NCBI RefSeq assembly: GCF_035474595.1
Contig: NZ_DATIND010000116.1
Coordinates: 1 to 64,000, forward strand
Direction of reading: 5' to 3'
DNA: 64,000 nt
From: Longimicrobium sp.
GTDB taxonomy: Bacteria; Gemmatimonadota; Gemmatimonadetes; Longimicrobiales; Longimicrobiaceae
Shown: piece by piece, positions 6,900-17,354 of the stretch
How positions within the stretch are numbered: position 1 is the first letter of the stretch
Layout: each line of letters starts with the position of its first letter
Notes under the pieces: model-generated
The model's input: the letters and a program-made list of their open reading frames with translations, nothing else
What the model was told of the DNA's origin: nothing
The model's database searches: none
Position numbers and translations under genes: made by a program

Positions 6900-9800
6900 A
6901 TGTCCGACCAGACGACCAGCCCGTACCTGTCCGCGCTCCGCGAGCGCGTGCTCGTGTTCGACGGTGCCATGGGCACCTCCATCCAGCGCTACGACCTGAC
7001 CGCCGCCGACTTCGGGGGCGAGCGCCTTGAGGGGTGCAACGACTACCTCGTCATCTCCAGGCCGCAGGTGATCGAGGAGATCCACTCCGGCTACATGGAG
7101 GCCGGGTGCGACGTGCTGGAGACGGACACCTTCCGCTCCAACCGCATCACCCTCCGCGAGTACGGGCTGGAGGACGAGGTCCGCGAGATCAACGTGGCCG
7201 CCGCCTCGCTGGCCCGGCGCGTGGCCGACCGCTTCGCGGCGGACGGGCGGCCGCGCTTCGTGGCCGGCTCCATCGGTCCCAGCGGGTTCCTTCCCTCGGC
7301 GTCGGACCCCACGCTGGGCAACATCACCTTCGGCGAACTGGTCCCCGTCTTCGCCGAGCAGGCGCGGGCGCTGATCGAGGGCGGCGTGGACGTGCTGCTG
7401 ATCGAGACCAGCCAGGACATCCTGGAGGTGAAGGCGGCGGTGTTCGGGTGCCGCGAGGCCATCCGCGAGGCCGGCCGCCCGGTCGCCCTGCAGGTGCAGG
7501 TGACGCTGGACACATCGGGGCGCATGCTGCTGGGCACCGACATCGGCGCGGCGATGGTCACGCTCGAGGCGCTGCGGGCCGACGTCATCGGGCTGAACTG
7601 CTCCACCGGCCCCGAGCACATGCGGCAGGCCGTGCGCTTCCTGGGCGAGAACAGCCGGCTTCCCATCTCCTGCATCCCCAACGCGGGGATCCCGCACAAC
7701 GAGGCGGGGTGCGCCGTCTACCCGCTCGAGGCCGACCCCTTCGCCGCGCAGATGCGCGAGTTCGTGGAGGAGTTCGGCGTCTCCATCGTGGGCGGGTGCT
7801 GCGGGACCAACGCCGAGCACATCCGCCGCCTGGTAGAGGCCGTGCGCCCGCTGAAGCCGAAGCAGCGCGAGGTCGACTACGTCCCCCGTCTCTCCTCGGC
7901 CATCCGCGCGACCGACCTGGTGCAGATCCCCGCGCCCACCATGATCGGCGAGAGGGTGAACGCGCAGGGGAGCCGCAAGGTGAAGCGCTTCCTGCTGGCC
8001 GACGACTACGACGGCGTGCTGGAAGTCGGGCGCGAGCAGACGGAGAGCGGCGCGCACGTGCTGGACGTCTGCGTGGCGCTCACCGAGCGGCAGGACGAGG
8101 CGGCGCAGATGCGCACGGTCGTCAAGCTCCTGTCGCAGGGGGTGGACGCGCCGCTCTGCTTCGACAGCACCGAGGCCGACGTGCTGAAGGCGGCGCTGGA
8201 GCAGTCGCCCGGGCGGCCGATCGTGAACTCCATCAACCTGGAGAACGGCCGTGAGCGCGTGGACGCCGTCCTCCCCCTCGTCGCCGCGCACGGCGCCGCC
8301 GTCATCGCCCTTACGATCGACAAGGATCTCGGCGGGATGGCGAAGACGGCCGAGACCAAGCTGGCCGTCGCGCGGAAGATCCACGAGATCGCCACGCAGG
8401 AGTACGGGCTGGCGCCGGACGCGCTGATCTTCGACGCGCTGACCTTCACGCTGTCCACCGGCGACGAGGAGTTCCGCCGCAGCGCGCTGGAGACCATCGA
8501 GGGGATCCGCGCCATCAAGCGCGAACTGCCGGGCGTGCTGACCACGCTGGGCGTGTCCAACGTCTCGTTCGGGCTGCAGCCGCACGCGCGCACGGTGCTG
8601 AACTCGGTCTTCCTCCATCACTGCGTGGAGGCAGGGCTGGACACGGGGATCATCAACCCGGCCCACGTGAAGCCGTACTTCGAGATCGACTCGGACGACC
8701 GCAAGCTGGCCGACGACCTGATCTTCGACCGGCGCACGGAGACGCACGACCCGCTGGCCGCGTACATCGCCCGCTTCGAGAGCGCGTCGGTCGAGCAGGA
8801 GAGCTCGGCGGACCCCACCGCGGAGATGACGCCCGAGGCGGCGCTGCACTGGAAGATCCTGCACCGCAAGAAGGACGGGGTCGAGGAGCTGATCGACGCC
8901 GCCGTGGAGAAGCTGGGCGCCGTGCCCGTGCTGAACGACGTGCTGCTCCCGGCGATGAAGGAGGTGGGCGACAAGTTCGGCGCCGGCGAGCTCATCCTCC
9001 CCTTCGTCCTCCAGAGCGCCGAGGTGATGAAGAAGGCGGTGGCGCGGCTGGAGAACTATCTCGAGAAGACCGAGGGGCAGACCAAGGGGAAGGTGGTGCT
9101 GGCGACCGTGTACGGTGACGTGCACGACATCGGCAAGAGCCTGGTGAACACCATCCTCACCAACAACGGCTACACGGTGTTCGACCTGGGGAAGCAGGTG
9201 CCGGTGAACACCATCATCGAGAAGGCCGACGAGGTGGGCGCCGACGCCATCGGCCTTTCCGCGCTCCTCGTCTCCACCAGCAAGCAGATGCCGCTCTGCG
9301 CGCAGGAGCTGTTCCGGCGCGGGAAGGAGTATCCGCTCCTGGTCGGCGGCGCGGCCATCAACCCCAGCTTCGTGCGCGCCGCCGCGGTGATCGGCGACGG
9401 CCAGCCGTACCCGTCGGGGATGTTCTACTGCAAGGACGCGTTCGAGGGGTTGTCGGTGATGGACCGGCTGATGAGCGGCGAGCGCGACAGCTGGGTGCGC
9501 GAGCACAACGAGGCGATGGTGCGCCGGAGCGAGGAGTACGCGCGCTCGAAGGCGCGCGCGGGCGAGCTGCGTCCGGCCTCGCGCGCGGGGGCCACGGTGC
9601 CCGAGGCGGACGTCCCATCGCCGCCGTTCTGGGGGTGGAAGGTGCTGGACACCATTCCCGTGGACGACGTGGTGGAGTGCATCGACCGCAACACGCTGTA
9701 CCGCATGCAGTGGGGCGCGCGCAACCTGAAGGGCGAGGAGTGGGAGCGCCTGCTGCGCGAGGACTTCGAGCCGCGGCTGAAGCGCTACACGCTGGAGGCG

Positions 9801-10370
9801 CGGACGCAGGGATGGCTCCGCCCGCGGGCCATCTACGGCTACTTCCCCGTGGGGCGCGAGGGCGACGACGTGGTGGTGTTCGACCCGGCGGACCGCGCGA
9901 AGGAGATCGGGCGCTTCTCCTTCCCGCGGCAGGAGGACCGCGAGGAGCTGAGCCTGGCCGACTACTTCCGCCCGCTGAACGGGAACGGGCCCGGGGACGT
10001 GCTGGCGCTGCAGGTGGTGACCAGCGGCGACCGCGCGGCCGACTTCATCGCCAGGCGCAACGCCAGCGGCGACTACACCGAGGGGTACTTCCTGCACGGC
10101 TTCAGCGTGCAGACGGCGGAGGGGACGGCGGAGTACATCAACCGCCGCGTGCGCAGCGAGCTGGGGCTCGCCGAGCCGCGCGGGCTGCGCTACAGCTGGG
10201 GGTACCCCGCGTGCCCTGACATCGAGCAGCACGAGGTGCTGTTCGGCATCCTTCCGGTGAAGGAGACCATTGGCGTGGGGCTGACCAGCGCGTGGCAGCT
10301 CGATCCCGAGCAGAGCACGGCCGCGATGGTGGTGCATCACCCGGCGGCGAAGTACTTCTCGGCGGGGTGA
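6900..10370 (+). CDS. metH: Methionine synthase, cobalamin-dependent
   Basis: Transfers the methyl group of methyl-H4folate to homocysteine through methylcobalamin. All four modules are present in 1156 residues. The homocysteine domain (about 1-330) has zinc cysteines in GLNCSTGP and VGGCCGTN. The pterin domain (about 350-610) has NVSFGLQPHAR. The cap and cobalamin domain (about 650-890) has the axial histidine in GDVHDIGKSL. The SAM-dependent reactivation domain (about 920-1156) has RYSWGYPACPD. I take the ATG at 6900, where the homocysteine domain begins; the open frame upstream to 6738 runs through the leader terminator and riboswitch-like element. The gene sits 5 kb from the fused methyltransferase/MTHFR that makes its methyl-folate. 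Confidence 0.95.
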   Translation: MSDQTTSPYLSALRERVLVFDGAMGTSIQRYDLTAADFGGERLEGCNDYLVISRPQVIEEIHSGYMEAGCDVLETDTFRSNRITLREYGLEDEVREINVAAASLARRVADRFAADGRPRFVAGSIGPSGFLPSASDPTLGNITFGELVPVFAEQARALIEGGVDVLLIETSQDILEVKAAVFGCREAIREAGRPVALQVQVTLDTSGRMLLGTDIGAAMVTLEALRADVIGLNCSTGPEHMRQAVRFLGENSRLPISCIPNAGIPHNEAGCAVYPLEADPFAAQMREFVEEFGVSIVGGCCGTNAEHIRRLVEAVRPLKPKQREVDYVPRLSSAIRATDLVQIPAPTMIGERVNAQGSRKVKRFLLADDYDGVLEVGREQTESGAHVLDVCVALTERQDEAAQMRTVVKLLSQGVDAPLCFDSTEADVLKAALEQSPGRPIVNSINLENGRERVDAVLPLVAAHGAAVIALTIDKDLGGMAKTAETKLAVARKIHEIATQEYGLAPDALIFDALTFTLSTGDEEFRRSALETIEGIRAIKRELPGVLTTLGVSNVSFGLQPHARTVLNSVFLHHCVEAGLDTGIINPAHVKPYFEIDSDDRKLADDLIFDRRTETHDPLAAYIARFESASVEQESSADPTAEMTPEAALHWKILHRKKDGVEELIDAAVEKLGAVPVLNDVLLPAMKEVGDKFGAGELILPFVLQSAEVMKKAVARLENYLEKTEGQTKGKVVLATVYGDVHDIGKSLVNTILTNNGYTVFDLGKQVPVNTIIEKADEVGADAIGLSALLVSTSKQMPLCAQELFRRGKEYPLLVGGAAINPSFVRAAAVIGDGQPYPSGMFYCKDAFEGLSVMDRLMSGERDSWVREHNEAMVRRSEEYARSKARAGELRPASRAGATVPEADVPSPPFWGWKVLDTIPVDDVVECIDRNTLYRMQWGARNLKGEEWERLLREDFEPRLKRYTLEARTQGWLRPRAIYGYFPVGREGDDVVVFDPADRAKEIGRFSFPRQEDREELSLADYFRPLNGNGPGDVLALQVVTSGDRAADFIARRNASGDYTEGYFLHGFSVQTAEGTAEYINRRVRSELGLAEPRGLRYSWGYPACPDIEQHEVLFGILPVKETIGVGLTSAWQLDPEQSTAAMVVHHPAAKYFSAG

Positions 10371-10393
10371 GAGGGGCTGGCTTTCACCCCCCA

Positions 10394-10442
10394 CCCCCGA
10401 ATGAATTCGGGGGCAACAACCGCACAAAGTCCCTGCGGGACT
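10394..10442. repeat. Twin-hairpin element, copy 1
   Basis: Stem 1 CCCCCGAAT/ATTCGGGGG with a 2-nt loop (GA), linker CAACAAC (10414-10420), a 7-nt spacer, then stem 2 AGTCCC/GGGACT with a 3-nt loop. Same architecture as the copies at 19516, 20578, 20715 (reverse) and 23041. Confidence 0.75.
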
Positions 10443-10662
10443 GCGGCCGCGGCATCCCGGCTCGAGAGTGGCTGAGGTGCGGGCGAGGTGAGGTTGCGCG
10501 GCGAAGCCTGAACCCCGGCCAACCCTCTCCTGCTGTCGGGAGAGGGTGGCGAGCCTGGGCGAGCCGGGTGAGGGCTGCACGGGCGCGGCGGATCCGCTCC
10601 GGTGGTTCGGCCCGCACGGTTGGGCTGTGGGATGTCGAGTTGGGACGTCGAGTATGCGGATT

Positions 10663-10691
10663 GGGAGATGGGATTTGGGGGATGGGGTGGG
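10663..10691 (+). other. G-quadruplex motif
   Basis: Four or more runs of at least three G with loops of 4, 4, 2 and 1 nt, inside a G-rich low-complexity stretch (about 10620-10710) between metH and the fused methyltransferase gene. No gene is supportable from 10371 to about 10724 apart from the twin hairpin. Confidence 0.5.
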
Positions 10692-10889
10692 ATGGCGATG
10701 GGGATGGGCGGTGATCGGGGATGAGCATTCCGGCGCCAATCCTGCAGCGGGGGCGGCGTCCGCGAAACCGCCCACCCGCACCGCGCCACCGCCGCGCAGG
10801 AGGACCGCATCGCCGCAGCGTACGACTCCATCGACCGGGCGCTGAAGACGCACAAGCCCGGGTCGCGGCGGCTGAGCCTGCTCATCCTG

Positions 10890-11261
10890 GTGCTCGGGCT
10901 GATCGCCGTGGCCGTGGCGCTGTACTTCTCGCCCGACAACCGGCGCCGCCGCGCCGCCGGGGCCCTGCCGGCACGGGCCGACACCGCGCTGGTGCTGCGC
11001 ACGCTGGGGCCGCGCCCCACCCGCTGCCCGCCGGGGGCGATGGAGCACGTCCGCGGCGAGCTGAGCGAGTCCGACACCGACTCGGTGATGGCGCAGCTGC
11101 GCCGCGGCACGCGCCAGCGCTGGATCTACCCCGGCCGCCACGGCTGCACGCCCCAGAAGGGCGAGACGGAGCTGGGGATCGACGCCGCCGGCCGGATGCT
11201 GTGGATCCAGCCCGGCGCCGGGAAGGGGGACGTGAAGCTCTCCCCCGCCATTTCATTCTGA
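10890..11261 (+). CDS. Small membrane-anchored protein, function unknown
   Basis: A hydrophobic stretch (LSLLILVLGLIAVAVALYF) is followed by an Arg-rich stop-transfer and about 105 periplasmic or cytoplasmic residues with two cysteines. The GTG at 10890 falls inside the hydrophobic helix, so the true start is probably upstream. The frame stays open back to 10725 and reads EDRIAAAYDSIDRALKTHK before the helix, but it contains no ATG, GTG or TTG, so the start is unresolved (CTG at 10842 is one option). It lies 43 bp before the methyltransferase-MTHFR gene. I do not recognise the family. Confidence 0.45.
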   Translation: MLGLIAVAVALYFSPDNRRRRAAGALPARADTALVLRTLGPRPTRCPPGAMEHVRGELSESDTDSVMAQLRRGTRQRWIYPGRHGCTPQKGETELGIDAAGRMLWIQPGAGKGDVKLSPAISF

Positions 11262-11304
11262 GCGCGCCCGGACGTGGCGCGCGACCTGACACGGATCGCA
11301 CGCC

Positions 11305-13215
11305 ATGCCCGACTTTCGCGAGCTGCTGGCCGACGGACGCCCGCACCTGTTCGACGGTGCCATGGGCACCATGCTGTACGGCAAGGGCGTCTACATCAAC
11401 CGCTGCTACGACGAGCTGAACGTCAGCCAGCCGGACCTGGTGCGCGACATCCACCGCGCCTACGTGAAGGCCGGCGCCGAGATCCTGGAGACGAACAGCT
11501 ACGGCGGCAACCGCCCCAAGCTGGCGCGCCACGGGCTGGAAGACCGGCTGGAGGAGATCAACCTCAGGGCCGCCCAGGTGGCCCGCGCGGCCGCCGGCGA
11601 CCGCGCCTGCGTGGCCGGCGCGATGGGGCCGCTGGGGATGCGCATCGAGCCGTACGGGCCCACTTCCGTCGCCGAGGCGCGCGGCTTCTTCCGCGAGCAG
11701 GCGGCGGCGCTGGCGGCCGGCGGCGTGGACCTGTTCGTCCTGGAAACCTTCAGCGACCTGGACGAGATCGAGCAGGCGCTGCTGGGCGTCCGCGACGTCT
11801 CCGACCTCCCCGTGGTCGCGCAGATGGTGATCCGCGAGGACGGGCGCACGCCGTTCGGCACCGAGGCCGCCGTGCTGGTGGAGCGGCTGGACGAGCTGGG
11901 TGCCGACGTGGTCGGGCTCAACTGCTCGGTGGGGCCCAACGCGATGCTGAACGTGGCCGAGCGGCTGGTGGCGGCCACCACGCGCCCCATCTCCATGCAG
12001 CCCAACGCCGGCCTCCCGCGCGACGTGGACGGGCGCACCATCTACATGGCCAGCCCCGAGTACATGGCGACGTATGCCGCGCGGATGATCCGCAAGGGCG
12101 TGCGCTTCGTGGGCGGGTGCTGCGGGACCACGCCGGAGCACGTCGCGCGCATCTGTGGGGCGCTGCGCATGCTCTCGCCCGTGCAGCAGCCGCGCGTGTT
12201 CGTGGGCGGCGGCGAGACGGACGGCACGGCGTTCGAGCCGGTGCCGCTGGCGGAGCGCTCCAGCTGGGGCGCCAAGCTCGCCCGCGGCGAGTTCCTGACC
12301 ACGGTGGAGATCGTGCCGCCGCGGGGGACCAATCCCGAGCCGATGCTGGAAGGGGTGCGGCTGCTGAAGGAGGCGGGGGTCGACGGGGTGAACGTGCCCG
12401 ACGGCCCGCGCGCGCAGAGCCGCATGGGGGCGCTGGCCACGGCGCTGCTCATCCACCAGCGCGTGGGGATCGAGCCGGTGATCCACTACTGCTGCCGCGA
12501 CCGCAACCTGCTGGGGATGCTCAGCGACCTCCTCGGCGCGCAGGCGCTGGGGCTGCGGAACATGCTGTTCATCACCGGCGACCCGCCCAAGATGGGCCCG
12601 TACCCGGACGCGACCGCGGTCTTCGACATCGACGCGATCGGGCTGACCAACCTGGCGGCGCGGCTGAACCGCGGGCTGGACCCCGGCGGCAACGTGCTGG
12701 GCGAGCCCACCTCGTTCGTCGTCGGCGTGGGCGTGAACCCCGGCGCCGAGGACTTCGAGCACGAGATGCGGCGCTTCTACTGGAAGGTGGACGCGGGCGC
12801 GGAGTACTGCATCACCCAGCCGGTGTTCGACCTGCGCCAGCTGGAGCGCTTCGTGAACCACATCGAGCGCGAGGGGATCAGGATTCCCGTGATCGCGGGC
12901 GTGTGGCCGCTGGTGTCGGCGCGCAACGCCGAGTTCCTGGCCAACGAGGTCCCCGGCGTGGTCGTGCCCGAGGGGGTGCTGGAGCGGATGCGCCGCGCGA
13001 GCGCCGAGGGGAAGGAGCAGGGGACGCTGGAGGGCACCATGGTCGCGCAGGAGATGCTCCGCGACGCGCTGGGGATGATCCAGGGTGTGCAGGTGAGCGC
13101 CCCGTTCGGGCGCGTGCCGCTGGCGCTGAAGGTGTTCGAGGTGCTCCCCGGCCGCGAGCCGCAGGCGGCGCCGGATGCCGCGGCGACGACGGAGGTGACG
13201 GCCGCGGTGGTGTGA
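11305..13215 (+). CDS. Bifunctional homocysteine S-methyltransferase / methylenetetrahydrofolate reductase
   Basis: A fusion of the YitJ type, 636 residues. The N-terminal homocysteine-binding domain (about 1-290) carries zinc-binding cysteines in GLNCSVGP (C near residue 211) and VGGCCGTTPEH. The C-terminal TIM barrel (about 315-610) is the MTHFR flavoprotein, with TVEIVPPRG at its start, the FITGDPPKMG loop and YCITQPVFD. It reduces methylene-H4folate to methyl-H4folate, the substrate of MetH just upstream, and may itself methylate homocysteine. No separate metF is seen nearby, so this is probably the cell's MTHFR. It is not fused to a cobalamin domain. Confidence 0.93.
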   Translation: MPDFRELLADGRPHLFDGAMGTMLYGKGVYINRCYDELNVSQPDLVRDIHRAYVKAGAEILETNSYGGNRPKLARHGLEDRLEEINLRAAQVARAAAGDRACVAGAMGPLGMRIEPYGPTSVAEARGFFREQAAALAAGGVDLFVLETFSDLDEIEQALLGVRDVSDLPVVAQMVIREDGRTPFGTEAAVLVERLDELGADVVGLNCSVGPNAMLNVAERLVAATTRPISMQPNAGLPRDVDGRTIYMASPEYMATYAARMIRKGVRFVGGCCGTTPEHVARICGALRMLSPVQQPRVFVGGGETDGTAFEPVPLAERSSWGAKLARGEFLTTVEIVPPRGTNPEPMLEGVRLLKEAGVDGVNVPDGPRAQSRMGALATALLIHQRVGIEPVIHYCCRDRNLLGMLSDLLGAQALGLRNMLFITGDPPKMGPYPDATAVFDIDAIGLTNLAARLNRGLDPGGNVLGEPTSFVVGVGVNPGAEDFEHEMRRFYWKVDAGAEYCITQPVFDLRQLERFVNHIEREGIRIPVIAGVWPLVSARNAEFLANEVPGVVVPEGVLERMRRASAEGKEQGTLEGTMVAQEMLRDALGMIQGVQVSAPFGRVPLALKVFEVLPGREPQAAPDAAATTEVTAAVV

Positions 13216-13319
13216 CGGCGGCGCTCGTCCATTCTTGTCCATTGTTTGCACTTTCACGGATGCGTGGATAGCATTCCGGCCGCGTGAACCCAAACGGCAG
13301 CCCGGAATGAATCCCATCC

Positions 13320-13613
13320 GTGATCATCAGCTTCCGAAACCGCGGCACCGAGGACATCTTCAGACAGGTGGACTCGCAGCAGGCGCGGAATCTCTGCCCT
13401 CCGGACATGTGGCCTGTCGCGCGGCGAAAGCTGGCCGCGGTGGACGCGGCCGAATCGCTCGCCAAGCTCAAGACACCGCTTGGAAACCGGCTCCATCCTC
13501 TCCGGCGCGAGCGCGTCGGACAGCACGCGATCCGAATCAACGACCAGTACCGCGTGTGCTTCCGGTGGACCGAATCTGGAGCTGAAGATGTCGAGATCAC
13601 GGACTACCACTGA
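13320..13613 (+). CDS. higB: HigB-type toxin (RelE/ParE superfamily)
   Basis: A 97-residue mRNA interferase-like toxin. The family pattern is visible: an N-terminal strand (MIISFRNRGTEDIF), the helix ending ARRKLAAVDAAESL, then PLGNRLHPLRRERVGQHAIRI and NDQYRVCFRW, the conserved 'i...QyRicF.w' strand. The start is GTG at 13320, giving the usual HigB length. higA starts inside the 3' end (overlap 26 bp), toxin first, the usual higBA order. Likely autoregulated by HigA; a clear operator is not visible. Confidence 0.88.
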   Translation: MIISFRNRGTEDIFRQVDSQQARNLCPPDMWPVARRKLAAVDAAESLAKLKTPLGNRLHPLRRERVGQHAIRINDQYRVCFRWTESGAEDVEITDYH

Positions 13614-13989
13614 GCCGCTGCGGATGCATGGGTTCAGCCCGCAGGACCTTCTCATCCGGGTGCCAACCCACGGTCCGTCGCCTCATCCGGGCGAAATGTT
13701 GCGGGAGGACTATCTGCCCGATTACGGGTGGTCGGCCGAGGAGTTCGCGGCGCGGCTGCGGGTGCCGCTGGCAGTGGTCGAGGAACTGCTCGCGGAGCGC
13801 GTGCCGGTGACGCCGGAACTGGCGTTGCGGCTGGCGAAGCTGTTCCGCCAGAGCCCGGGGATGTGGATCAAGATGCAGCTCGCGCACGACTACTGGGACG
13901 CCTTCCGCGCCGCGGATGCGGACCTCGAGCAGATCGTACCGGTCGACGACGTCGAGGCCGAGCCCGAGCCCGTGCGGAAGGCGAGCTGA
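13588..13989 (+). CDS. higA: HigA-type antitoxin (XRE family)
   Basis: A 133-residue antitoxin with a helix-turn-helix (about residues 45-90: WSAEEFAARLRVPLAVVEELL, then TPELALRLAKLFRQSPGMW) and an acidic C-terminal tail. HPGEMLREDYL ahead of the HTH is a hallmark of the VapI/HigA family. I choose ATG 13588, which overlaps higB and has GGAG at 13578-13581 (6-nt spacing); ATG 13624 is an alternative without a ribosome binding site. It neutralises HigB and represses the operon (family knowledge). Confidence 0.88.
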   Translation: MSRSRTTTEPLRMHGFSPQDLLIRVPTHGPSPHPGEMLREDYLPDYGWSAEEFAARLRVPLAVVEELLAERVPVTPELALRLAKLFRQSPGMWIKMQLAHDYWDAFRAADADLEQIVPVDDVEAEPEPVRKAS

Positions 13990-14121
13990 CGCGTCGGGCG
14001 CTCTCCGTGCCCGTTCGCGTCACCCATCCGCACTTCGTACCTCGGGCATTGACGCCCCGCGGGAGGGTGATTACCCTTTGAATCAGGTTGCGGTCACACG
14101 CTCCACACCAGGACCCGAATC

Positions 14122-14217
14122 GTGCGTTCCACCTTCCGCTGCGCCGCGATGTGTTGTTCGGCCCCCCTCCCAGTGCCGGGAAGCGGGTCCGGAGAGCCGT
14201 GGTATCCAGCGGGGTGA
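14122..14217 (+). CDS. Candidate Cys-codon leader peptide of the sulfate operon
   Basis: A 31-codon ORF reading MRSTFRCAAMCCSAPLPVPG and onward, with Cys at 7, 11 and 12. Codons 11-12 are tandem TGT, rare in this GC-rich genome. GTG start at 14122 with AGGA at 14110-14113. It ends 40 nt before a strong intrinsic terminator, itself 50 nt before cysA. Segment GCCGGG (14175-14180) can pair with the terminator 5' arm (CCCGGC, 14263-14268). This fits ribosome-stalling attenuation by Cys-tRNA supply, as known for cysteine leader peptides in actinobacteria; here it is inferred. Confidence 0.5.
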   Translation: MRSTFRCAAMCCSAPLPVPGSGSGEPWYPAG

Positions 14218-14256
14218 GGTGACGCCCGCGCGCTAGCAGGGATACGAATCGGACCA

Positions 14257-14291
14257 CGCCGCCCCGGCTTTCCAGCCGGGGCGGCGTTTTT
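14257..14291 (+). terminator. Intrinsic terminator / attenuator before cysA
   Basis: A 12-bp perfect stem (CGCCGCCCCGGC, 14257-14268, with 14275-14286), 6-nt loop TTTCCA, then TTTTT. No gene apart from the leader ORF lies between higA and this site, so it most likely controls read-through into cysA. It could instead end a higBA transcript. Confidence 0.85.
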
Positions 14292-14341
14292 CGTCTCCCT
14301 CCATCCCATCTGCGGTCCCGTTCGCAAAGGAGAGTCGGAAA

Positions 14342-15447
<1,106 letters not shown>

Positions 15448-15451
<4 letters not shown>

Positions 15452-15636
15452 GCCCGCCCGCCACCTCCGCCCTGCGCGCGGTCCGCGACGGCAATCCGCA
15501 ACCCGTTCCGACGGTCGACGAGATGATCCTCGAGGCGGTGCGCGCCATCCGCTTCGGCACGGTCCAGATCACGATCCACGATTCGCGGGTCGTGCAGATC
15601 GAGCGGACGGAGAAGGTGCGAGTCACGAAGTCCTGA
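15448..15636 (+). CDS. YezD-family small protein (DUF2292)
   Basis: A 62-residue protein whose C-terminal half, EAVRAIRFGTVQITIHDSRV with the following VQIERTEK, is the DUF2292/YezD signature. The family is small, cytosolic and often encoded beside sulfur-assimilation or sulfate-transport genes; its function is not established. It is translationally coupled to cysA (ATGA overlap). Its stop codon lies within the first unit of a heptamer repeat array, so the array has grown right up to the coding end. Confidence 0.88.
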
Positions 15637-15714
15637 GTCCTAATATAAGTCCTAAGTCCTAAGTCCTGAGTCCTAAGTGCTGAGTGCTGAGTGCTGAGTG
15701 CTGAGTGCTGAGTG
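15630..15714. repeat. Heptamer tandem array (about 12 units)
   Basis: Mixed units AGTCCTG/AGTCCTA (first half) changing to pure AGTGCTG (five copies, 15678-15712). It starts inside the yezD-like stop codon. Because the period is 7, TGA and TAA triplets occur in all three frames. Confidence 0.9.
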
Positions 15715-15895
15715 GAGATTGGGAAAGGGGATGAAGATGAAGAGCGGGGGATGACGGAATCTCCATCTCCCTGATCCCAAGCGCACGACGAGATCACGCC
15801 GGCCGGATGACCGGAGGCGGACGGAAACATCCACCGATACCACGTGACGCGACCCGACCGGACCGCCGGAGGTTCCCGCGGCAGGAGAGAGCGAG

Positions 15896-17326
15896 ATGCG
15901 CAGGAACCGAACATTCGCGGGGGCGGCCGCGCTGTGGGCGGCGCTCGCGCTGGTGCCAGGAGGCGCGGCGGCGCAGGGCGCGTCCGCGTCGCCGCCGGCG
16001 GAGGGGCCCGCCGCGGCGCCCGCGGACACGGCGGAGCCGGGCGACACCGCCGCGCGCCACGTGGAGGAGCTGGAGCAGCGCGTCCGCATCCTGGAGCGGC
16101 GGCTGGAGCTGGACCACGAGGCCGCCGCGGCGGCGAAGGCATCGGCCTCCACCCTCACCGCCGGGCCGGAAGGGGTGCAGTTCCGCTCGGCGGACGGCGC
16201 GTACGCGGTGAGCTTCCGCGGCTACGTGCACAGCGACGGTCGCTTCTTCGTGCAGGGCGCGGCAAAGTCCGCCAGCACGCTGGAGTTGCGCCGCGTCCGC
16301 CCCATCCTGGAGGGCACCGTGGCGCGCCACTACGGCTTCCGGCTGATGGCGGACTTCGGCGAGGGGAAGGTGCTGGTGCAGGACGCGTATCTGGACGCGC
16401 GCCTCTTCCCCTTCCTGCGCGTCCGCACGGGAAAGTTCAAGCCGCCCATCGGGCTGGAGCGGCTGCAGTCGGCGACGGCGCTGGCGTTCGTGGAGCGCGC
16501 GCTCCCCACCGCGCTCGTCCCCAACCGCGACGTCGGCGTGCAGCTCTGGGGCGATGTCGGTGGTGGCGCCGTCTCCTACGCGGCGGGGGTGTTCAACGGC
16601 GTGGCGGACGGCGCCAGCGGCGATCTGGACGCGGACGGGCGCAAGGAGGTGGCAGGGCGCGTGTTCGCGCAGCCGTTCCGCAACCGGCCCAGCGGCTTCC
16701 TGCGCGGCTGGGGCTTCGGCGTGGCGGCCTCGCACGGAAGCGAGCGGGGGAGCGCGGCGGCGCCGGGGCTGGCGTCCTACAAATCGCCCGGGCAGCAGAC
16801 GTTCTTTGCCTGGCGCGCCAACGGCCAGGCGGCGGGAACGGCGATCGCCGGCGGCGCGCATGACCGCATCTCGCCGCAGGCCTTCTTCTACCGCGGCCCG
16901 CTGGGCGTGCTGGCCGAGCACGTGACCTCGCGGCAGCAGGTGCGGCGCGACACCTCGGCCGCGCGGCTCACCAGCCGGGCGTGGCAGGTGGCGGCGGGAT
17001 ACGTCCTCACCGGCGAGGACGCGTCGTTCGCCGGGGTGCGGCCGCGGCAGGCGTTCGATCCGTCGAAGCACGCGCCCGGGGCGATCGAGTTGACCGCGCG
17101 GCTCAGTGCGCTGGAGGCCGATCCCCACGCTTTCCCGCTCTTCGCCGACCCGGCGCGGTCGGCGCGCGCGGCGCGGGAGTGGGCGGTGGGCGCCAACTGG
17201 TACCTGAACCGCAACGTGAAGGTGACGCTGGACTACGGCCGCACCCGCTTCCGCGGCGGCGCGGCGGACGGCGGCGACCGGCAGGCCGAGGAGGGGATCC
17301 TCACCCGCCTGCAGCTCGCCTTCTGA
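15896..17326 (+). CDS. Outer-membrane porin of the OprO/OprP (anion-selective) family
   Basis: 476 residues. A signal peptide (cleavage near GGAAAQG, residue 27) is followed by an Ala/Pro-rich linker, a short coiled coil ([17 protein letters not shown]) that probably trimerises, then the 16-strand barrel. Family signatures are [32 protein letters not shown] and [16 protein letters not shown]. Placed between cysA/yezD and the sulfate-binding protein gene, it is likely the outer-membrane entry route for sulfate, whereas characterised relatives take phosphate or polyphosphate. That substrate shift is inference from context. Confidence 0.88.
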   Translation: MRRNRTFAGAAALWAALALVPGGAAAQGASASPPAEGPAAAPADTAEPGDTAARHVEELEQRVRILERRLELDHEAAAAAKASASTLTAGPEGVQFRSADGAYAVSFRGYVHSDGRFFVQGAAKSASTLELRRVRPILEGTVARHYGFRLMADFGEGKVLVQDAYLDARLFPFLRVRTGKFKPPIGLERLQSATALAFVERALPTALVPNRDVGVQLWGDVGGGAVSYAAGVFNGVADGASGDLDADGRKEVAGRVFAQPFRNRPSGFLRGWGFGVAASHGSERGSAAAPGLASYKSPGQQTFFAWRANGQAAGTAIAGGAHDRISPQAFFYRGPLGVLAEHVTSRQQVRRDTSAARLTSRAWQVAAGYVLTGEDASFAGVRPRQAFDPSKHAPGAIELTARLSALEADPHAFPLFADPARSARAAREWAVGANWYLNRNVKVTLDYGRTRFRGGAADGGDRQAEEGILTRLQLAF

Positions 17327-17354
17327 CCCCACGAACCCGATCTCGAACCCGGAC

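Noticed and set aside
6795-11141. 1448-codon minus-strand open frame opposite metH
   Set aside because: His/Arg/Val-rich shadow without any domain; metH is complete on the other strand.
14100-14260. Cobalamin or Moco riboswitch before cysA
   Set aside because: Short GC-rich stems only; none of the conserved boxes could be matched. The Cys leader ORF explains the region better.
15630-15714. CRISPR array
   Set aside because: The 7-bp units have no spacers and no cas genes are nearby.
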